From the NCBI GenBank assembly GCA_037127915.1, contig JBAXXL010000031.1:1-49179 (forward strand): a stretch of DNA of 49,179 nucleotides, read 5' to 3'. The notes below the pieces were generated by a model. It had not been told where the DNA came from and did no database searches. It worked only from the letters and a program-made list of their open reading frames with translations. The stretch is from JBAXXL01 sp037127915. Lineage in GTDB: Bacteria > Bacteroidota > Ignavibacteria > Kapaibacteriales > UBA2268. Shown here piece by piece: positions 34,818 to 44,074 of this stretch; the first letter of the stretch is position 1, and each line of letters starts with the position of its first letter. The position numbers were made by a program, and so were the translations under genes.

Positions 34818-36791
34818 TTACAAAAACGGCAACGACACGCTCAAACGAATATTCCTGCCGATTTGCGGATAATAAGGGACGTAATAATACTTGGTGTCCA
34901 AGAGGTTTTGGAATTCTATTCTTACATTGGCGGTATATAGTTTTAAAATTGCAAATGCGTTTATAGAATTGCCAATCACTCTATTATTATTATCAGTTGC
35001 GTAATATAGTCTTTGGAGCGGGCTATACACCTGACCGTTAAATCCAGAAACGAAATTCGTGGAAATCCCAAGTTTAGCACTACTTTTAACCACGGAATAC
35101 TGATAATATATTTCGCCGTAACCCGAGAAAATAGGGAAAATCTCTTTTTTCTTATCGGAATTAAAATTATATATCACCATTGGTTTTAATGTAAGGTGCA
35201 GTTTTGGAAAAACCTCCCAAGAAATTTCCGTACTTAAGCCTGCCAATTTAATAGCTGTCGAATTGCTGAGCGTGAAATTGGTAACGTAATTACTCGTATC
35301 CATTATTGCAATAGCTGTGATAGGATTTTCGATATAGCGTCCGAAAGCATTTATATCCAAGCCAAACTTTTCCGATTTTGTTGTAAAAGATAAAATTCCC
35401 AAATAATGGTTTTCTTTATTCAAATCAAAACTTTCGGCAGGTGTAGGTACCCTTTGCGAATATGATGCGTCGGCGAATATCGCACTTTTACCGGATGTTT
35501 TTATAGTGAATCGCGTTCCGAAATTTACTGCTAATTTATTATACAAATAAGAAACCCTTTCACCAAGCGACAAACTCACTGCATCGGAAAAATTGAAACT
35601 GACTTTCAGAAATTGCGCCGCGTTAATATTATGGAAATCCTCAATATATTCACTTTTCGCAATGCTCAAGTAATTAAATTCCGTACCAAGGTTATAGCCA
35701 AATCCTTTATACTTTTTATCCATTCTGAAGTTTACGCCATATCTTTGATAATATGCATCGTAATTGTTTGCTCCTATTGCAGGTTCGATATCAAATTCAT
35801 CGCAATTTTTATATCTATATATATTGCTGTAATATACCGTGCCGGTAAATAGCCCTGTCGAGTCATCCGAAACCTTGCTGTAAAGCCCTGTAATATCGTG
35901 AATAACGTTTCTTTCGTCCAAAGTCAAATAATTTTCTTCAGCATAAAAAGCGTTAAACATATCTGTGGTGGATGCTTTTAGCCCGCCGTTTAAACCACTG
36001 AATAGATACGAATAGTTTTCTGTAAGCGAAATGCTTTGTCTTTTGCTTAGGTCATATCTGAGTTTAAATCTTCCGTTCCACGAGCTAAAATTTTCGTTTT
36101 TATAAAAACCATCCGAACTCATTGAGCGGAAACCTAAAGTTAAATTCAGATTCGGTGCGATATTTTGAGAAAACACTCCATCGGCGGAAATAGATTGTCC
36201 TCCGCCTTGTTCATACCATAATCGTGTATATGGAACAGCTGAATTATATCGAATTTCCTGAAAATTTATAAATCCGCCCGAAGCGTTATCGGCAAAACAA
36301 ACAGCGTCCGATCCGCAGAATAGCTCTATCTTCTCAATAAACTCCGGAGGCATCATTTCGGGATTATATACGCCATAATCTCCATCCATAATTGTTCGCC
36401 CGCTATACGAATAGGAAACGTCGCGAATACCACCCCCGAAAATGGAAAAACTATGGTTTTGGCCATACATTCCCAATGACAACGGATAAACCATAGATTC
36501 TCTATTTAAAATATCACTAATCGATGAATAATTAATATCGAGAAAATCCTTCTTTGAAATGGTTTTAAAAGCAGAGCCCGATAATTGCCAGCTTCCGTGC
36601 AGATAATTCGGAACATATAGCTTTACATTCTTCTTAATCGTTATTGTATCTGCCGCGGTAGTATCGCTGATAATAGTCTTTTTAACTTGCGCTTGCTTTG
36701 CTTTAAGTTTATCTAATTTGGTTGACTCTTGGCTAAATAGCGGCAAAACCGCTACAATTAATATGATATATACTAAAAACCTTATTTTCAC
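34818..36791 (-). CDS. TonB-dependent receptor-like outer membrane protein
   Basis: A 657-residue protein with signal peptide MKIRFLVYIILIVAVLPLFSQ. A plug-like region at about 75-175 (ISKKDFLDINYSSISDILNR, IEKIELFCGSDAVCFADNASGGFINF) is followed by alternating hydrophobic strands of a 22-strand-type barrel ending in ...IRLSVSLPFL. TonB-dependent receptors import substrates across the outer membrane using energy from TonB-ExbB-ExbD; a complete system is encoded at 40171-42948. The ligand is unknown. The barrel region is short for the family and no TonB box stands out near the N-terminus, so it could be a diverged receptor. It stands alone on the minus strand, divergent from pepP. Confidence 0.75.
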   Translation of the reverse strand: MKIRFLVYIILIVAVLPLFSQESTKLDKLKAKQAQVKKTIISDTTAADTITIKKNVKLYVPNYLHGSWQLSGSAFKTISKKDFLDINYSSISDILNRESMVYPLSLGMYGQNHSFSIFGGGIRDVSYSYSGRTIMDGDYGVYNPEMMPPEFIEKIELFCGSDAVCFADNASGGFINFQEIRYNSAVPYTRLWYEQGGGQSISADGVFSQNIAPNLNLTLGFRSMSSDGFYKNENFSSWNGRFKLRYDLSKRQSISLTENYSYLFSGLNGGLKASTTDMFNAFYAEENYLTLDERNVIHDITGLYSKVSDDSTGLFTGTVYYSNIYRYKNCDEFDIEPAIGANNYDAYYQRYGVNFRMDKKYKGFGYNLGTEFNYLSIAKSEYIEDFHNINAAQFLKVSFNFSDAVSLSLGERVSYLYNKLAVNFGTRFTIKTSGKSAIFADASYSQRVPTPAESFDLNKENHYLGILSFTTKSEKFGLDINAFGRYIENPITAIAIMDTSNYVTNFTLSNSTAIKLAGLSTEISWEVFPKLHLTLKPMVIYNFNSDKKKEIFPIFSGYGEIYYQYSVVKSSAKLGISTNFVSGFNGQVYSPLQRLYYATDNNNRVIGNSINAFAILKLYTANVRIEFQNLLDTKYYYVPYYPQIGRNIRLSVSLPFL

Positions 36792-36916
36792 TTCTAATTT
36801 CTAATCATTTTTAAAATTCAAATTTAAGAAATTTTGGACATAATTAGCTTATTTGGAAAAAAATAATTAATTTTAGGTTTTATTTATCACATTTTATCAT
36901 ATTTAGTGAGGAAAAA

Positions 36917-38305
36917 ATGTTTTCAGCCGAAACATATTCAAATAGAAGACTTAAGTTGAGCCAAAGCTTAACCGGAGGCATCGTTTTATTATTAGGAAAT
37001 ACAGATTTACCTATGAATTATCCGGGTAATACTTACCGCTTTAGACAGGACAGTTCATTCCTCTATTTCTTTGGAATTGATTTACAAAACCTTTGCGGTG
37101 TCATAGACATTGATAGTAAAGAAGAAATTCTTTTTGGCGATGATATTGATATCGAAGACATTGTTTGGATGGGTCCTCAAGAATCAATCGCTAATAAAGC
37201 CGCAAAAGCAGGTATAAAGATTAACAAACCTTATTCTGAATTATCAGGATATATTACAAAAGCCATTGCCGCAGGAAGAAAAGTTCACTTTTTGCCGCCG
37301 TATAGAGCTGAAAATAAAATCTTATTGAGTGAATTAACTAACATTCCAATTAAAGATTTGAAAGCTAACGCATCGGTCGAATTAATTAAAGGTGTTGTTG
37401 CTCTACGCGAAATCAAAGAAGATGTAGAAATCGCAGAAATCGAAAAAGCTTGCGTAACCGGATACAAAATGCACATCGCATCGATGGTTATGTGCAAACC
37501 GGGAAAATATGAACACGATTTAGCCGGAGTTGTCGAAGGAATCGCTCTTGGCGCGGATGGACAAATTTCGTTTCCTGTAATTTTATCACAAAACGGTGAA
37601 ACTTTGCATAATCATGACCACAGCAAAATTTTAGAAGAAGGCAGATTGATGATTACAGATGCCGGAGCTGAAACAGCTATGCACTATGCTTCGGATTATA
37701 CTCGTACTGTTCCTGTATCAGGAAAATTCTCTCCTAAGCAAAAAGGCATTTATGATATTGTCGTCGCCGCAAATGATAAAGCTACATCGATGGCAAAACC
37801 AGACATAATGTACAAAGAAGTTCATTTAGCAGTTTGCGAAGTTATTGCTGAAGGATTAAAAGAATTGGGGCTTATGAAAGGTAATGTTCAAGATGCTGTA
37901 GCCGCAGGCGCACACGGTTTATTCTTTGTTCACGGCTTGGGTCACGCTATGGGTTTGGACGTTCACGATATGGAAGATATTGGCGAAAATTACGTCGGCT
38001 ATGATGAAACAGTTTCAAGGAGTGATCAATTCGGTTTGGCTTACCTAAGGATGGCGAAAAAACTCCGCCCTGGTATGGTTATCACTAACGAACCCGGGAT
38101 TTACTTCATTCCTGTGCTAATTGACCAATGGCAAAAAGAAAATCTTAATGCCGAATTTATTAATTACGACAAAGTTCGCGAATATATCGGCTTTGGCGGT
38201 ATTCGTTTAGAAGACGATATTTTAATAACCGAAGACGGTTGCAGAATTTTAGGTAAACGTTTACCGATTTATGCCGAAGAAATTGAAGGAATAATGGCAA
38301 AATAA
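36917..38305 (+). CDS. pepP: Xaa-Pro aminopeptidase (aminopeptidase P, M24B)
   Basis: A 462-residue cytoplasmic metallopeptidase that removes the N-terminal residue from peptides with proline in second position. An N-terminal creatinase-like domain (about 1-165) precedes the pita-bread catalytic domain. The dinuclear metal ligands are visible: Asp in ITDAGAE, Asp in SDYTRTV, His in HGLGHAMGLDVHD, Glu in TNEPGIYF and Glu in GIRLEDDILIT. GAGGAAAA just upstream of the ATG is a good ribosome binding site. Length and motifs are typical of PepP of Gram-negative bacteria. It is monocistronic in this window. Confidence 0.93.
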   Translation: MFSAETYSNRRLKLSQSLTGGIVLLLGNTDLPMNYPGNTYRFRQDSSFLYFFGIDLQNLCGVIDIDSKEEILFGDDIDIEDIVWMGPQESIANKAAKAGIKINKPYSELSGYITKAIAAGRKVHFLPPYRAENKILLSELTNIPIKDLKANASVELIKGVVALREIKEDVEIAEIEKACVTGYKMHIASMVMCKPGKYEHDLAGVVEGIALGADGQISFPVILSQNGETLHNHDHSKILEEGRLMITDAGAETAMHYASDYTRTVPVSGKFSPKQKGIYDIVVAANDKATSMAKPDIMYKEVHLAVCEVIAEGLKELGLMKGNVQDAVAAGAHGLFFVHGLGHAMGLDVHDMEDIGENYVGYDETVSRSDQFGLAYLRMAKKLRPGMVITNEPGIYFIPVLIDQWQKENLNAEFINYDKVREYIGFGGIRLEDDILITEDGCRILGKRLPIYAEEIEGIMAK

Positions 38306-38351
38306 TTGTTAATTGTTAATTATCAATGGTTAATGAGAAGAGAAAATCAAA

Positions 38352-38381
38352 CCGGTCATCATAGTTTGTTGAGATGGCCGG
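38352..38381. repeat. Hairpin between pepP and darT
   Basis: CCGGTCATC (38352-38360) and GATGGCCGG (38373-38381) pair with one G-U wobble around a 12-nt loop. It overlaps an in-frame ATG (38374) that would otherwise extend the darT reading frame, which argues against that start. Confidence 0.65.
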
Positions 38382-38424
38382 AGGGTTTAGAAAAATTTTT
38401 GATAATATCAAATGTAATGTGAAA

Positions 38425-39069
38425 ATGGATATTTCCAATATATATATATTTAGAATAACTCATATTAATAATCTTGACTATATTCTAAAATTGGGTAAGA
38501 TTACAAAGTATTCCAGTAATGAATCAGATCCAAATTACTTAGGTATTGGCGAGCGCGAATTAATCCAATTACGTGAAGATCATCGAATAACAACTATAAA
38601 TTCTAACAAAATTTATTGTCCATCAAATGATTTTCTTCCATTTTATTTTTGGTATAAATCAGTAATGCTTTACAGGATACAAACCGGATGGAAGGTTCCA
38701 CAAAGAGATTCGTCAGAAATTGTTTATCTCATTTATAAACTTTCTGATATTATAAATGATATAGAATATTTATTTACTGATGGACATGGTTATGCTACTC
38801 TTACACAATGGTTCGATGACATACAATTTCTAAATGAAATTGATTGGACTACTATAAAAGAAACTTGGTGGAAAAATACTGAAGATGATTCCGACAAGGA
38901 AAGAAGAAAGCAGGCTGAATTTTGGGTAAAAGACGAATTATCATTAGAAAAAATACTAGGCATTGCTGTTTTTGATGACGAATCAAAGAGATTAATAGAG
39001 CAAGCATGTACTAAATACAACAGAAATATTGAAGTTAAAGTTAAATCAAATTTTTATTATAAATTATGA
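38425..39069 (+). CDS. darT: DNA ADP-ribosyltransferase toxin DarT
   Basis: A 214-residue toxin that attaches ADP-ribose to thymidine in ssDNA, blocking replication. ATG 38425 (MDISNIYIFRITHINNL) gives the usual DarT length; an upstream in-frame ATG at 38374 lies in a hairpin and would add 17 residues. Seen: N-terminal ITHINNLDYIL with the NAD-binding His, central PSNDFLPFYFWYKSVMLY, and RRKQAEFWVKDEL, whose Glu165 matches the catalytic Glu of the family. The stop overlaps the darG start by 4 nt (ATGA), as expected for coupled toxin and antitoxin. The pair is often a phage-defence module. The gene order toxin first is standard for DarTG. Confidence 0.92.
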   Translation: MDISNIYIFRITHINNLDYILKLGKITKYSSNESDPNYLGIGERELIQLREDHRITTINSNKIYCPSNDFLPFYFWYKSVMLYRIQTGWKVPQRDSSEIVYLIYKLSDIINDIEYLFTDGHGYATLTQWFDDIQFLNEIDWTTIKETWWKNTEDDSDKERRKQAEFWVKDELSLEKILGIAVFDDESKRLIEQACTKYNRNIEVKVKSNFYYKL

Positions 39070-40100
39070 TAACATATAAAAAAGGCGACATTTTCGAAGC
39101 ACAAACTGATGCTGTTATTAATACTGTAAATACAGTTGGAGTAATGGGTAAAGGTATTGCTTTGCAATTCAAAGAGCGATTTTCACAAAATTATCAGGCT
39201 TACAAAAAGGCTTGCGAAAACCATAGTTTGAACATTGGCGATTTGCTCATTACGGAAAACAATTCGCTTTTCTTCAAATACATTATTAACTTCCCCACCA
39301 AGAAGCATTGGAGAAATCCATCTAAGTATGAATATCTTGAGTTGGGATTAGAAAACCTAATTCTTAAAATAAAAGAACTTAACATCAAATCAATAGCAGT
39401 ACCTCCGTTAGGAGCAGGAAATGGGAAATTAGATTGGGAAAAAGTGAAAATTATTTTGGAAAAGTATTTTTCAAAATTGCCGGAAGTTGAATTTATTGTA
39501 TTTGAACCTCAAAGCTTATTCGAAACTCGCGATAATATTCAAATATCATCGTCTCATTTAACACCAACCCGAGCTTTATTATTGGATTCATTTATTCATT
39601 ACAATAACATTGATAAAAACCTTAATATGTTAGTTACGCAAAAAATAGCATATTTTTTACAACGTTTTGGAGAGCCTTTAAAGCTGAACTTTTCAAAAGG
39701 GTGGTATGGACCTTATGCGGCCAATCTTAATAAAGTACTTCAAGCCATAAATGGTTCTTATATTGTTTATTCAGCGCAATATGATAAGCCATCCACCACA
39801 ATAGAGATTATCGAATCAAAAATTCCTGAAATAAACACACAATATAAAAAACTTAAACCGGAACAAATGCAGAGATCAGAATTACTCAAAAAGTTTATTA
39901 TCGGATTTGAAACTCCTTTTAGTTTAGAAATATTAGCAACTGTTGATTGGATTTTGAGAGAAAAACCGGATTTAACCCCCGAAGGCATTCATAGTGAAAT
40001 AAGCAATTGGACTAAGAGAAAATCAGAACTCATAAAGTTACATCATGTAAATGTAGCTTACAAACATTTAGTTGATTACAAGGAACATTTTATATCTTAG
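39066..40100 (+). CDS. darG: Antitoxin DarG, macrodomain ADP-ribosylglycohydrolase
   Basis: A 344-residue antitoxin. Residues 1-155 form a macrodomain with the DarG signature GDIFEAQTDAVINTVNTVGV, MGKGIALQFKERF, and the second loop SIAVPPLGAGNGKLDW; it removes ADP-ribose from thymidine in DNA. The C-terminal domain (about 170-344, beginning LTPTRALLLDSFIHYNN) is the part that in characterised DarG proteins binds DarT directly. Both protective functions are thus probably present. A bidirectional terminator follows the stop. Confidence 0.93.
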   Translation: MITYKKGDIFEAQTDAVINTVNTVGVMGKGIALQFKERFSQNYQAYKKACENHSLNIGDLLITENNSLFFKYIINFPTKKHWRNPSKYEYLELGLENLILKIKELNIKSIAVPPLGAGNGKLDWEKVKIILEKYFSKLPEVEFIVFEPQSLFETRDNIQISSSHLTPTRALLLDSFIHYNNIDKNLNMLVTQKIAYFLQRFGEPLKLNFSKGWYGPYAANLNKVLQAINGSYIVYSAQYDKPSTTIEIIESKIPEINTQYKKLKPEQMQRSELLKKFIIGFETPFSLEILATVDWILREKPDLTPEGIHSEISNWTKRKSELIKLHHVNVAYKHLVDYKEHFIS

Positions 40101-40118
40101 CAAACCTCGCAAACAAAA

Positions 40119-40160
40119 AAAAAGGGATAAAACTTGACGCTTTATCCCTTTTTATTTTTT
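40119..40160. terminator. Bidirectional intrinsic terminator between darG and tonB
   Basis: AAAAAGGGATAAA (40119-40131) pairs with TTTATCCCTTTTT (40141-40153) around ACTTGACGC, with T run TTTTTATTTTTT on the plus strand and an A/T run on the minus strand. It serves both converging genes. Confidence 0.85.
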
Positions 40161-40170
40161 GTAATATCTA

Positions 40171-40950
40171 TTATCTTAAAGTAAAGTTAATAGGTATTGA
40201 CAGCCAACAGCCAACCGGTTGTTTGCTCTGGATAGCAGGTGTATAACCTGTATATCTCATAACCGCATCGATTGCGGCTTGATCTAAAAGCGAGTTTGGT
40301 GATTCAAGAATTTTTGTTCTTTTTGGTTTTCCGTATTTGTCTATATAAACAGCAACGGTAACTTTTCCTTCTACACCGGCTCTTTTAGCAATATCCGGAT
40401 ATACGACTGACTTTTTTAAATCAGCGTAATTTGCAATCTTTGGATTTTCCTCAACGGCTTGGAATTGTCCATATTCAGGAATCTTCTCGATAGCTTTTTC
40501 AATAGTCAGTTCCTTTCCTAAATCTATATTATCCGCAAACCCACCATTATCAATGCCATCTCCACCTTTCGATGAAGAACGGTTAATATCTTCGATACTT
40601 GCGAAGTCTTTCATATCAGGTGTGATTTCAGAATCAGGAGCTGGTACAGGGTTACCGGCGCGAGCCGCAGGTCCCGTATTAACCATGTTTTGTATTTCTT
40701 GCGGAGCATTTTTTTCTTCTGGATTCTCTTCATCTGCCAATTTTTCTAATTGAATACGATTCATAGGAATAACAGGTGCCATTGGTACCGTTGTATCCCT
40801 GTTAGTTAAAATAGTATAAACAATTAGGAATATCAAAAATGCAGAAATAGAAATAATAAATCCGCGTATTGTATGTTTTCTGATGTTTTCTTTTAACTCG
40901 GGTGCACCATAAGCGTCACGATGCGGTAGTGTTACAGCAATATTTGCCAT
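40171..40950 (-). CDS. tonB: TonB-family energy transducer
   Basis: A 259-residue protein anchored by one N-terminal helix (about 32-52, GFIISISAFLIFLIVYTIL), with a periplasmic Pro/Glu-rich linker and the C-terminal TonB domain (about 175-259: YPDIAKRAGVEGKVTVAVYI, GKPKRTKILESPN, QAAIDAVMRYTGYTPAI). It carries proton-motive energy from ExbB/ExbD to outer-membrane receptors. It is the last gene of the ExbB-ExbD-ExbD-TonB operon and shares one base with the second exbD. It resembles TonB rather than TolA because of the YTPA-type signature. Confidence 0.9.
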   Translation of the reverse strand: MANIAVTLPHRDAYGAPELKENIRKHTIRGFIISISAFLIFLIVYTILTNRDTTVPMAPVIPMNRIQLEKLADEENPEEKNAPQEIQNMVNTGPAARAGNPVPAPDSEITPDMKDFASIEDINRSSSKGGDGIDNGGFADNIDLGKELTIEKAIEKIPEYGQFQAVEENPKIANYADLKKSVVYPDIAKRAGVEGKVTVAVYIDKYGKPKRTKILESPNSLLDQAAIDAVMRYTGYTPAIQSKQPVGCWLSIPINFTLR

Positions 40951-41549
40951 TACTTATTACCTCCTCCTGTAGGAGCCGGTACAGCGCCACCATATAGTTT
41001 AATTCTTTCATCGGCAGTAATATCCGCGATTGTGAACCTGCGCTCACGAAGCATAGCATTACCATCCGCATCTTTCCCTTTGCTGATTTCTTTGGTAATG
41101 TAAGCTTCCGACACATTAAGTTCATCGAGTATATTAACTACTAATCCATAATTAGCTTTCTTGTCGATTTTCAATGCGGTAATCAATTCATTTTTTGCAC
41201 CTTCTGCTACGTTATATTTTTCAGCCATTGGCCGGATTTTGTCAATTGTCGTAGGAATTGGATCGCCCATCCCAAGCGCATAAAAAATCTTATTATCGTT
41301 ACGAACATAGATAGTGAAAAGCAAAGATTGTTTAACCTTAATTTCTGCTTTCATTTCAGGCGGTACACGCATTTCCATGATTTGCGGTTCCGCTAAGGTA
41401 GTTGTAAACATAAAGAATGTTAAAAGCAAAAAATTTATATCAACCATAGGAGTTAAGTCCACAAAGAATCCAACTCTTTTCTTTCTTTTTCTGCCGCTTT
41501 CAGCACCTCTTTTCGAATGTTCAGCTTTAAGCTGTCCTCCACCGGACAT
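40950..41549 (-). CDS. exbD: ExbD/TolR-family biopolymer transport protein (second copy)
   Basis: A 199-residue inner-membrane protein with a single transmembrane helix at about 30-50 (VDLTPMVDINFLLLTFFMF), carrying the conserved Asp (DLTPMVDINF) used for proton translocation. The periplasmic part is about 150 residues, slightly long for ExbD. Lys/Arg-rich N-terminus (HSKRGAESGRKRKKRVG) is cytoplasmic. Two different ExbD copies next to each other are common in Bacteroidota TonB operons and probably form a heterodimer in the ExbB pore. Confidence 0.9.
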   Translation of the reverse strand: MSGGGQLKAEHSKRGAESGRKRKKRVGFFVDLTPMVDINFLLLTFFMFTTTLAEPQIMEMRVPPEMKAEIKVKQSLLFTIYVRNDNKIFYALGMGDPIPTTIDKIRPMAEKYNVAEGAKNELITALKIDKKANYGLVVNILDELNVSEAYITKEISKGKDADGNAMLRERRFTIADITADERIKLYGGAVPAPTGGGNK

Positions 41550-41593
41550 ATTTATATCTCCTTATTTTTATCGTTTAATTCAATAATCATTTA

Positions 41594-42133
41594 CTACGAT
41601 CCTTTTTTATCAGTTACGTAATTAAATGTAGTGGCATAATTCAATCTTAGTTGTTCTTGAGCATTGTAAACCCACTTCCATTCCAATCCTTTATCCGCAT
41701 CGATAGCAAATTTCATATTAGGTCGTACTAGACGAGAGTTTTTAATCAAAAGATTTAAAGCAACCAAATCTTTGCCAATGTTAATTTGCGGTTTTGGACC
41801 ACCCATAGCTGTAAATAAAGAATCCGGTGATATTTTTTCTTGACACTGTGTCCAAATTTGTTTCCTAGTGTCGAAATCAACCACTTCATAATGATAACTT
41901 GTATCGTTCCCTGCTTTGGATATTGCAATTTTAATTATCGCTAAATCAGTATCAGGAATTTTTGTAGTATCCGCAGTAGTTTGAGGACGTTTAATCTGGA
42001 ACTTTTGAGCACTATCAGCTTCCGATTTAAACTTCGCAGTGAACATGAAGAAGATTAACAATAAGAATAAAATGTCAACCATTGGTGTCATATCAATTAC
42101 AAAGCCGACTCTTTTTTTCTTGACTTTAGCCAT
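41594..42133 (-). CDS. exbD: ExbD/TolR-family biopolymer transport protein (first copy)
   Basis: A 179-residue partner of the second ExbD. Transmembrane helix at about 8-30 (VGFVIDMTPMVDILFLLLIFFMF) with the conserved Asp in DMTPMVDILF. The N-terminus before it is much shorter than in the other copy (MAKVKKKR). It follows exbB by 20 nt in the operon. Confidence 0.9.
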   Translation of the reverse strand: MAKVKKKRVGFVIDMTPMVDILFLLLIFFMFTAKFKSEADSAQKFQIKRPQTTADTTKIPDTDLAIIKIAISKAGNDTSYHYEVVDFDTRKQIWTQCQEKISPDSLFTAMGGPKPQINIGKDLVALNLLIKNSRLVRPNMKFAIDADKGLEWKWVYNAQEQLRLNYATTFNYVTDKKGS

Positions 42134-42153
42134 TTGTTAGTACCTCTGTATAA

Positions 42154-42948
42154 TTATTTTTTAATGCGGATTGTGAAGATTTCCATTATACTTAAAATAG
42201 ATTCATCAATCATATAGACAAAATTGTCAACTTTAGTTGTGAAAAAGTTGTAAGCAATAATACAGATAATAGCACTTGCCAAACCGCCTGCAGTATTGTA
42301 CAAAGCTTCAGAAATACCGGCTGATAGTTGTTTAGCGGATACACCGGCGTCACTTTTTGCCAAAGCGGCGAAAGATCTAATCATACCCAAAGTTGTACCC
42401 AACAAACCGACAAGTACTGATACAGAAGCGATAGTAGAGATAATTACCAAGTTCTTTTCAAGAAGTGGTGTTTCTAAGTTCATTGCTTCGTCGATAGAGC
42501 GTTGTACTTCTGCTAATTTTTTATCTGCTGAATAATCGGTATCGTTTTCGATTTCTTTAAATCTGTTGATTGCGGCTCTTAATACGTTAGCAATACTTCC
42601 GCGTTGTTCATCACAAAATTTTTCTGCGGCAACTAAGTCACCTTTTTCCAAGCTTAGGATAACGTTTTTGATGAATTTTTCAGGTACGCCTTTACCTTGT
42701 GCTTTTTTCAATGATAATACACGTTCAACTATAAATGTTATAGAAATTAATAGGAACGATATCAAAAGACCTACTAGTGGACCACCTGTAAAGACCATAC
42801 CCATGACGTTTTTAGGTGCGTGTTTTAATACTTCGCCGGCTGGGCCGACTTCAAAGTTTGCTGGGCTACCCAACCATAAATAGTACACAAGATATGCTAC
42901 TACAAGACATGCCGTGATGGCAACGATGTTAAAGATGTTTTTTCTCAT
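42154..42948 (-). CDS. exbB: ExbB/MotA/TolQ-family proton channel protein
   Basis: A 264-residue inner-membrane protein. Start chosen at ATG 42948 (MRKNIFNIVAITACL), which has GGAG nine nt upstream; an ATG 15 nt earlier has no such site. Three helices: about 7-27, 57-80 (GPLVGLLISFLLISITFIVE) and a pair in the C-terminal half (ISTIASVSVLVGLLGTTLGMI, AGGLASAIICIIAYNFF). The LLGTTLGMI and NTAGGLASAI motifs are typical of ExbB/TolQ. It forms the pentameric proton channel that works with ExbD and TonB. The STAS gene lies 32 nt upstream. Confidence 0.92.
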   Translation of the reverse strand: MRKNIFNIVAITACLVVAYLVYYLWLGSPANFEVGPAGEVLKHAPKNVMGMVFTGGPLVGLLISFLLISITFIVERVLSLKKAQGKGVPEKFIKNVILSLEKGDLVAAEKFCDEQRGSIANVLRAAINRFKEIENDTDYSADKKLAEVQRSIDEAMNLETPLLEKNLVIISTIASVSVLVGLLGTTLGMIRSFAALAKSDAGVSAKQLSAGISEALYNTAGGLASAIICIIAYNFFTTKVDNFVYMIDESILSIMEIFTIRIKK

Positions 42949-42980
42949 TATAGAAAACTCCATTTTGTTTTATTAATAAT

Positions 42981-43322
42981 TTATGCTAGTTTTTTTATTG
43001 CTTCGTCTAATGTTTCAGTAATGTCAAATACTAAAGTTAATTTTGTTATCACAAAGATATTTTCGATTGATTTGCTAACGTTGCAAAGTACTATTTTGCC
43101 GTTATTTTTTACGAAAGATGTGTGTCCTGAAATCAAAACACCTAATGCTGTTGAATTAAGATAAGTAGTCTTGGATAAATCAATAATCAATTTTGAATTG
43201 CCTTCTTCTGCTAATCTTTTAATGCTTGTGCGTAATTCGTCGGTCTCGTCACCGCCTACGAATTGTCCGCTTAGACGCAATATTGCGCCTCCGACGTTTG
43301 GTTCTAATGATATTTGCGACAT
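42981..43322 (-). CDS. STAS-domain anti-sigma-factor-antagonist-like protein
   Basis: A 113-residue single STAS domain: AILRLSGQFVGGDE, SKLIIDLSKTTYLNSTALGVLI, then the GKIVLCNVSKSIENIF strand-helix. A phosphorylatable Ser/Thr is present in LNSTALG, which matches the DSSGLG of SpoIIAA-type proteins with Asp replaced by Asn. It is the first gene of the operon ahead of exbB. No partner kinase or sigma factor is nearby. It could regulate by partner switching or have a structural role; its link to the TonB complex is an inference from position only. Confidence 0.85.
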   Translation of the reverse strand: MSQISLEPNVGGAILRLSGQFVGGDETDELRTSIKRLAEEGNSKLIIDLSKTTYLNSTALGVLISGHTSFVKNNGKIVLCNVSKSIENIFVITKLTLVFDITETLDEAIKKLA

Positions 43323-43486
43323 CTCAATATTCCTTCAATATTATTAATTAATAATTATTTAAAACTATAGATTACAAAATTAAATAAAAATATATTCAAA
43401 AAAAAAATTCTTACTATATAAAGAAGTAGAAAAATGAAATTATTTTAATTAAAATAAAAAAAAAATGTCGGCGTCTTAAATTCAGT

Positions 43487-44014
43487 ATGAAAAAAACACT
43501 TAAAAATATTACTGCTTACATGATTTTAGCGATTGTTTTACTATCCTCGGGTAGTTTCCAAATGCGTTTTATGCATTGCAGTAAAACAAATCTAACGAAA
43601 ATTTCACCATTAATGTCTATCCGTACTCAAGAAATCAAGCATAATGATGAATTATCCGAATGTCCAAAGTGTCGTAAAGAGCAATCATGCAAGGCAGATA
43701 AGTCATGCCAAAAAAACAATAATCAAAATACTGATATTTCCAACGGTATCAATTTCAAAGATGCCTGTTGCGTTAATTATCACATATTATATAAAAATGA
43801 TTTAACAAGTGAAGCGCCGGTAAAAATAAACTCGCCGGAAATAGAATTTCCAACATTAATTATTCACGAAGGATTTAATATTTTTAAATCTGAAGATAAA
43901 TTGAAATATAATAGCGCAGATTTTGCTGATATTTCACCACCCACGATTATAAAACAAATCATTAAATCCATTCGCCAAAAAAGTATTACATCACCAGATG
44001 AAGCAATTTGTTAA
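43487..44014 (+). CDS. HYC_CC_PP-like small Cys-rich protein
   Basis: A 175-residue protein with a signal peptide-like start (MKKTLKNITAYMILAIVLLSSG). It has the layout of the Bacteroidota HYC_CC_PP family: SFQMRFMHCSKTNL near the mature N-terminus, a DACCVNYH segment in the middle and SPP toward the end. An additional Cys-rich stretch (CPKCRKEQSCKADKSC) is present. Members usually lie next to metal-linked TonB receptors and HMA proteins, as here. Probably a periplasmic metal-binding accessory protein; the exact role is unknown. Confidence 0.65.
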   Translation: MKKTLKNITAYMILAIVLLSSGSFQMRFMHCSKTNLTKISPLMSIRTQEIKHNDELSECPKCRKEQSCKADKSCQKNNNQNTDISNGINFKDACCVNYHILYKNDLTSEAPVKINSPEIEFPTLIIHEGFNIFKSEDKLKYNSADFADISPPTIIKQIIKSIRQKSITSPDEAIC

Positions 44015-44074
44015 TTTCCAACTTAATAAAAATTGTTTCTTTAAAATATTATGTTATTAATATATAGGTGATTT

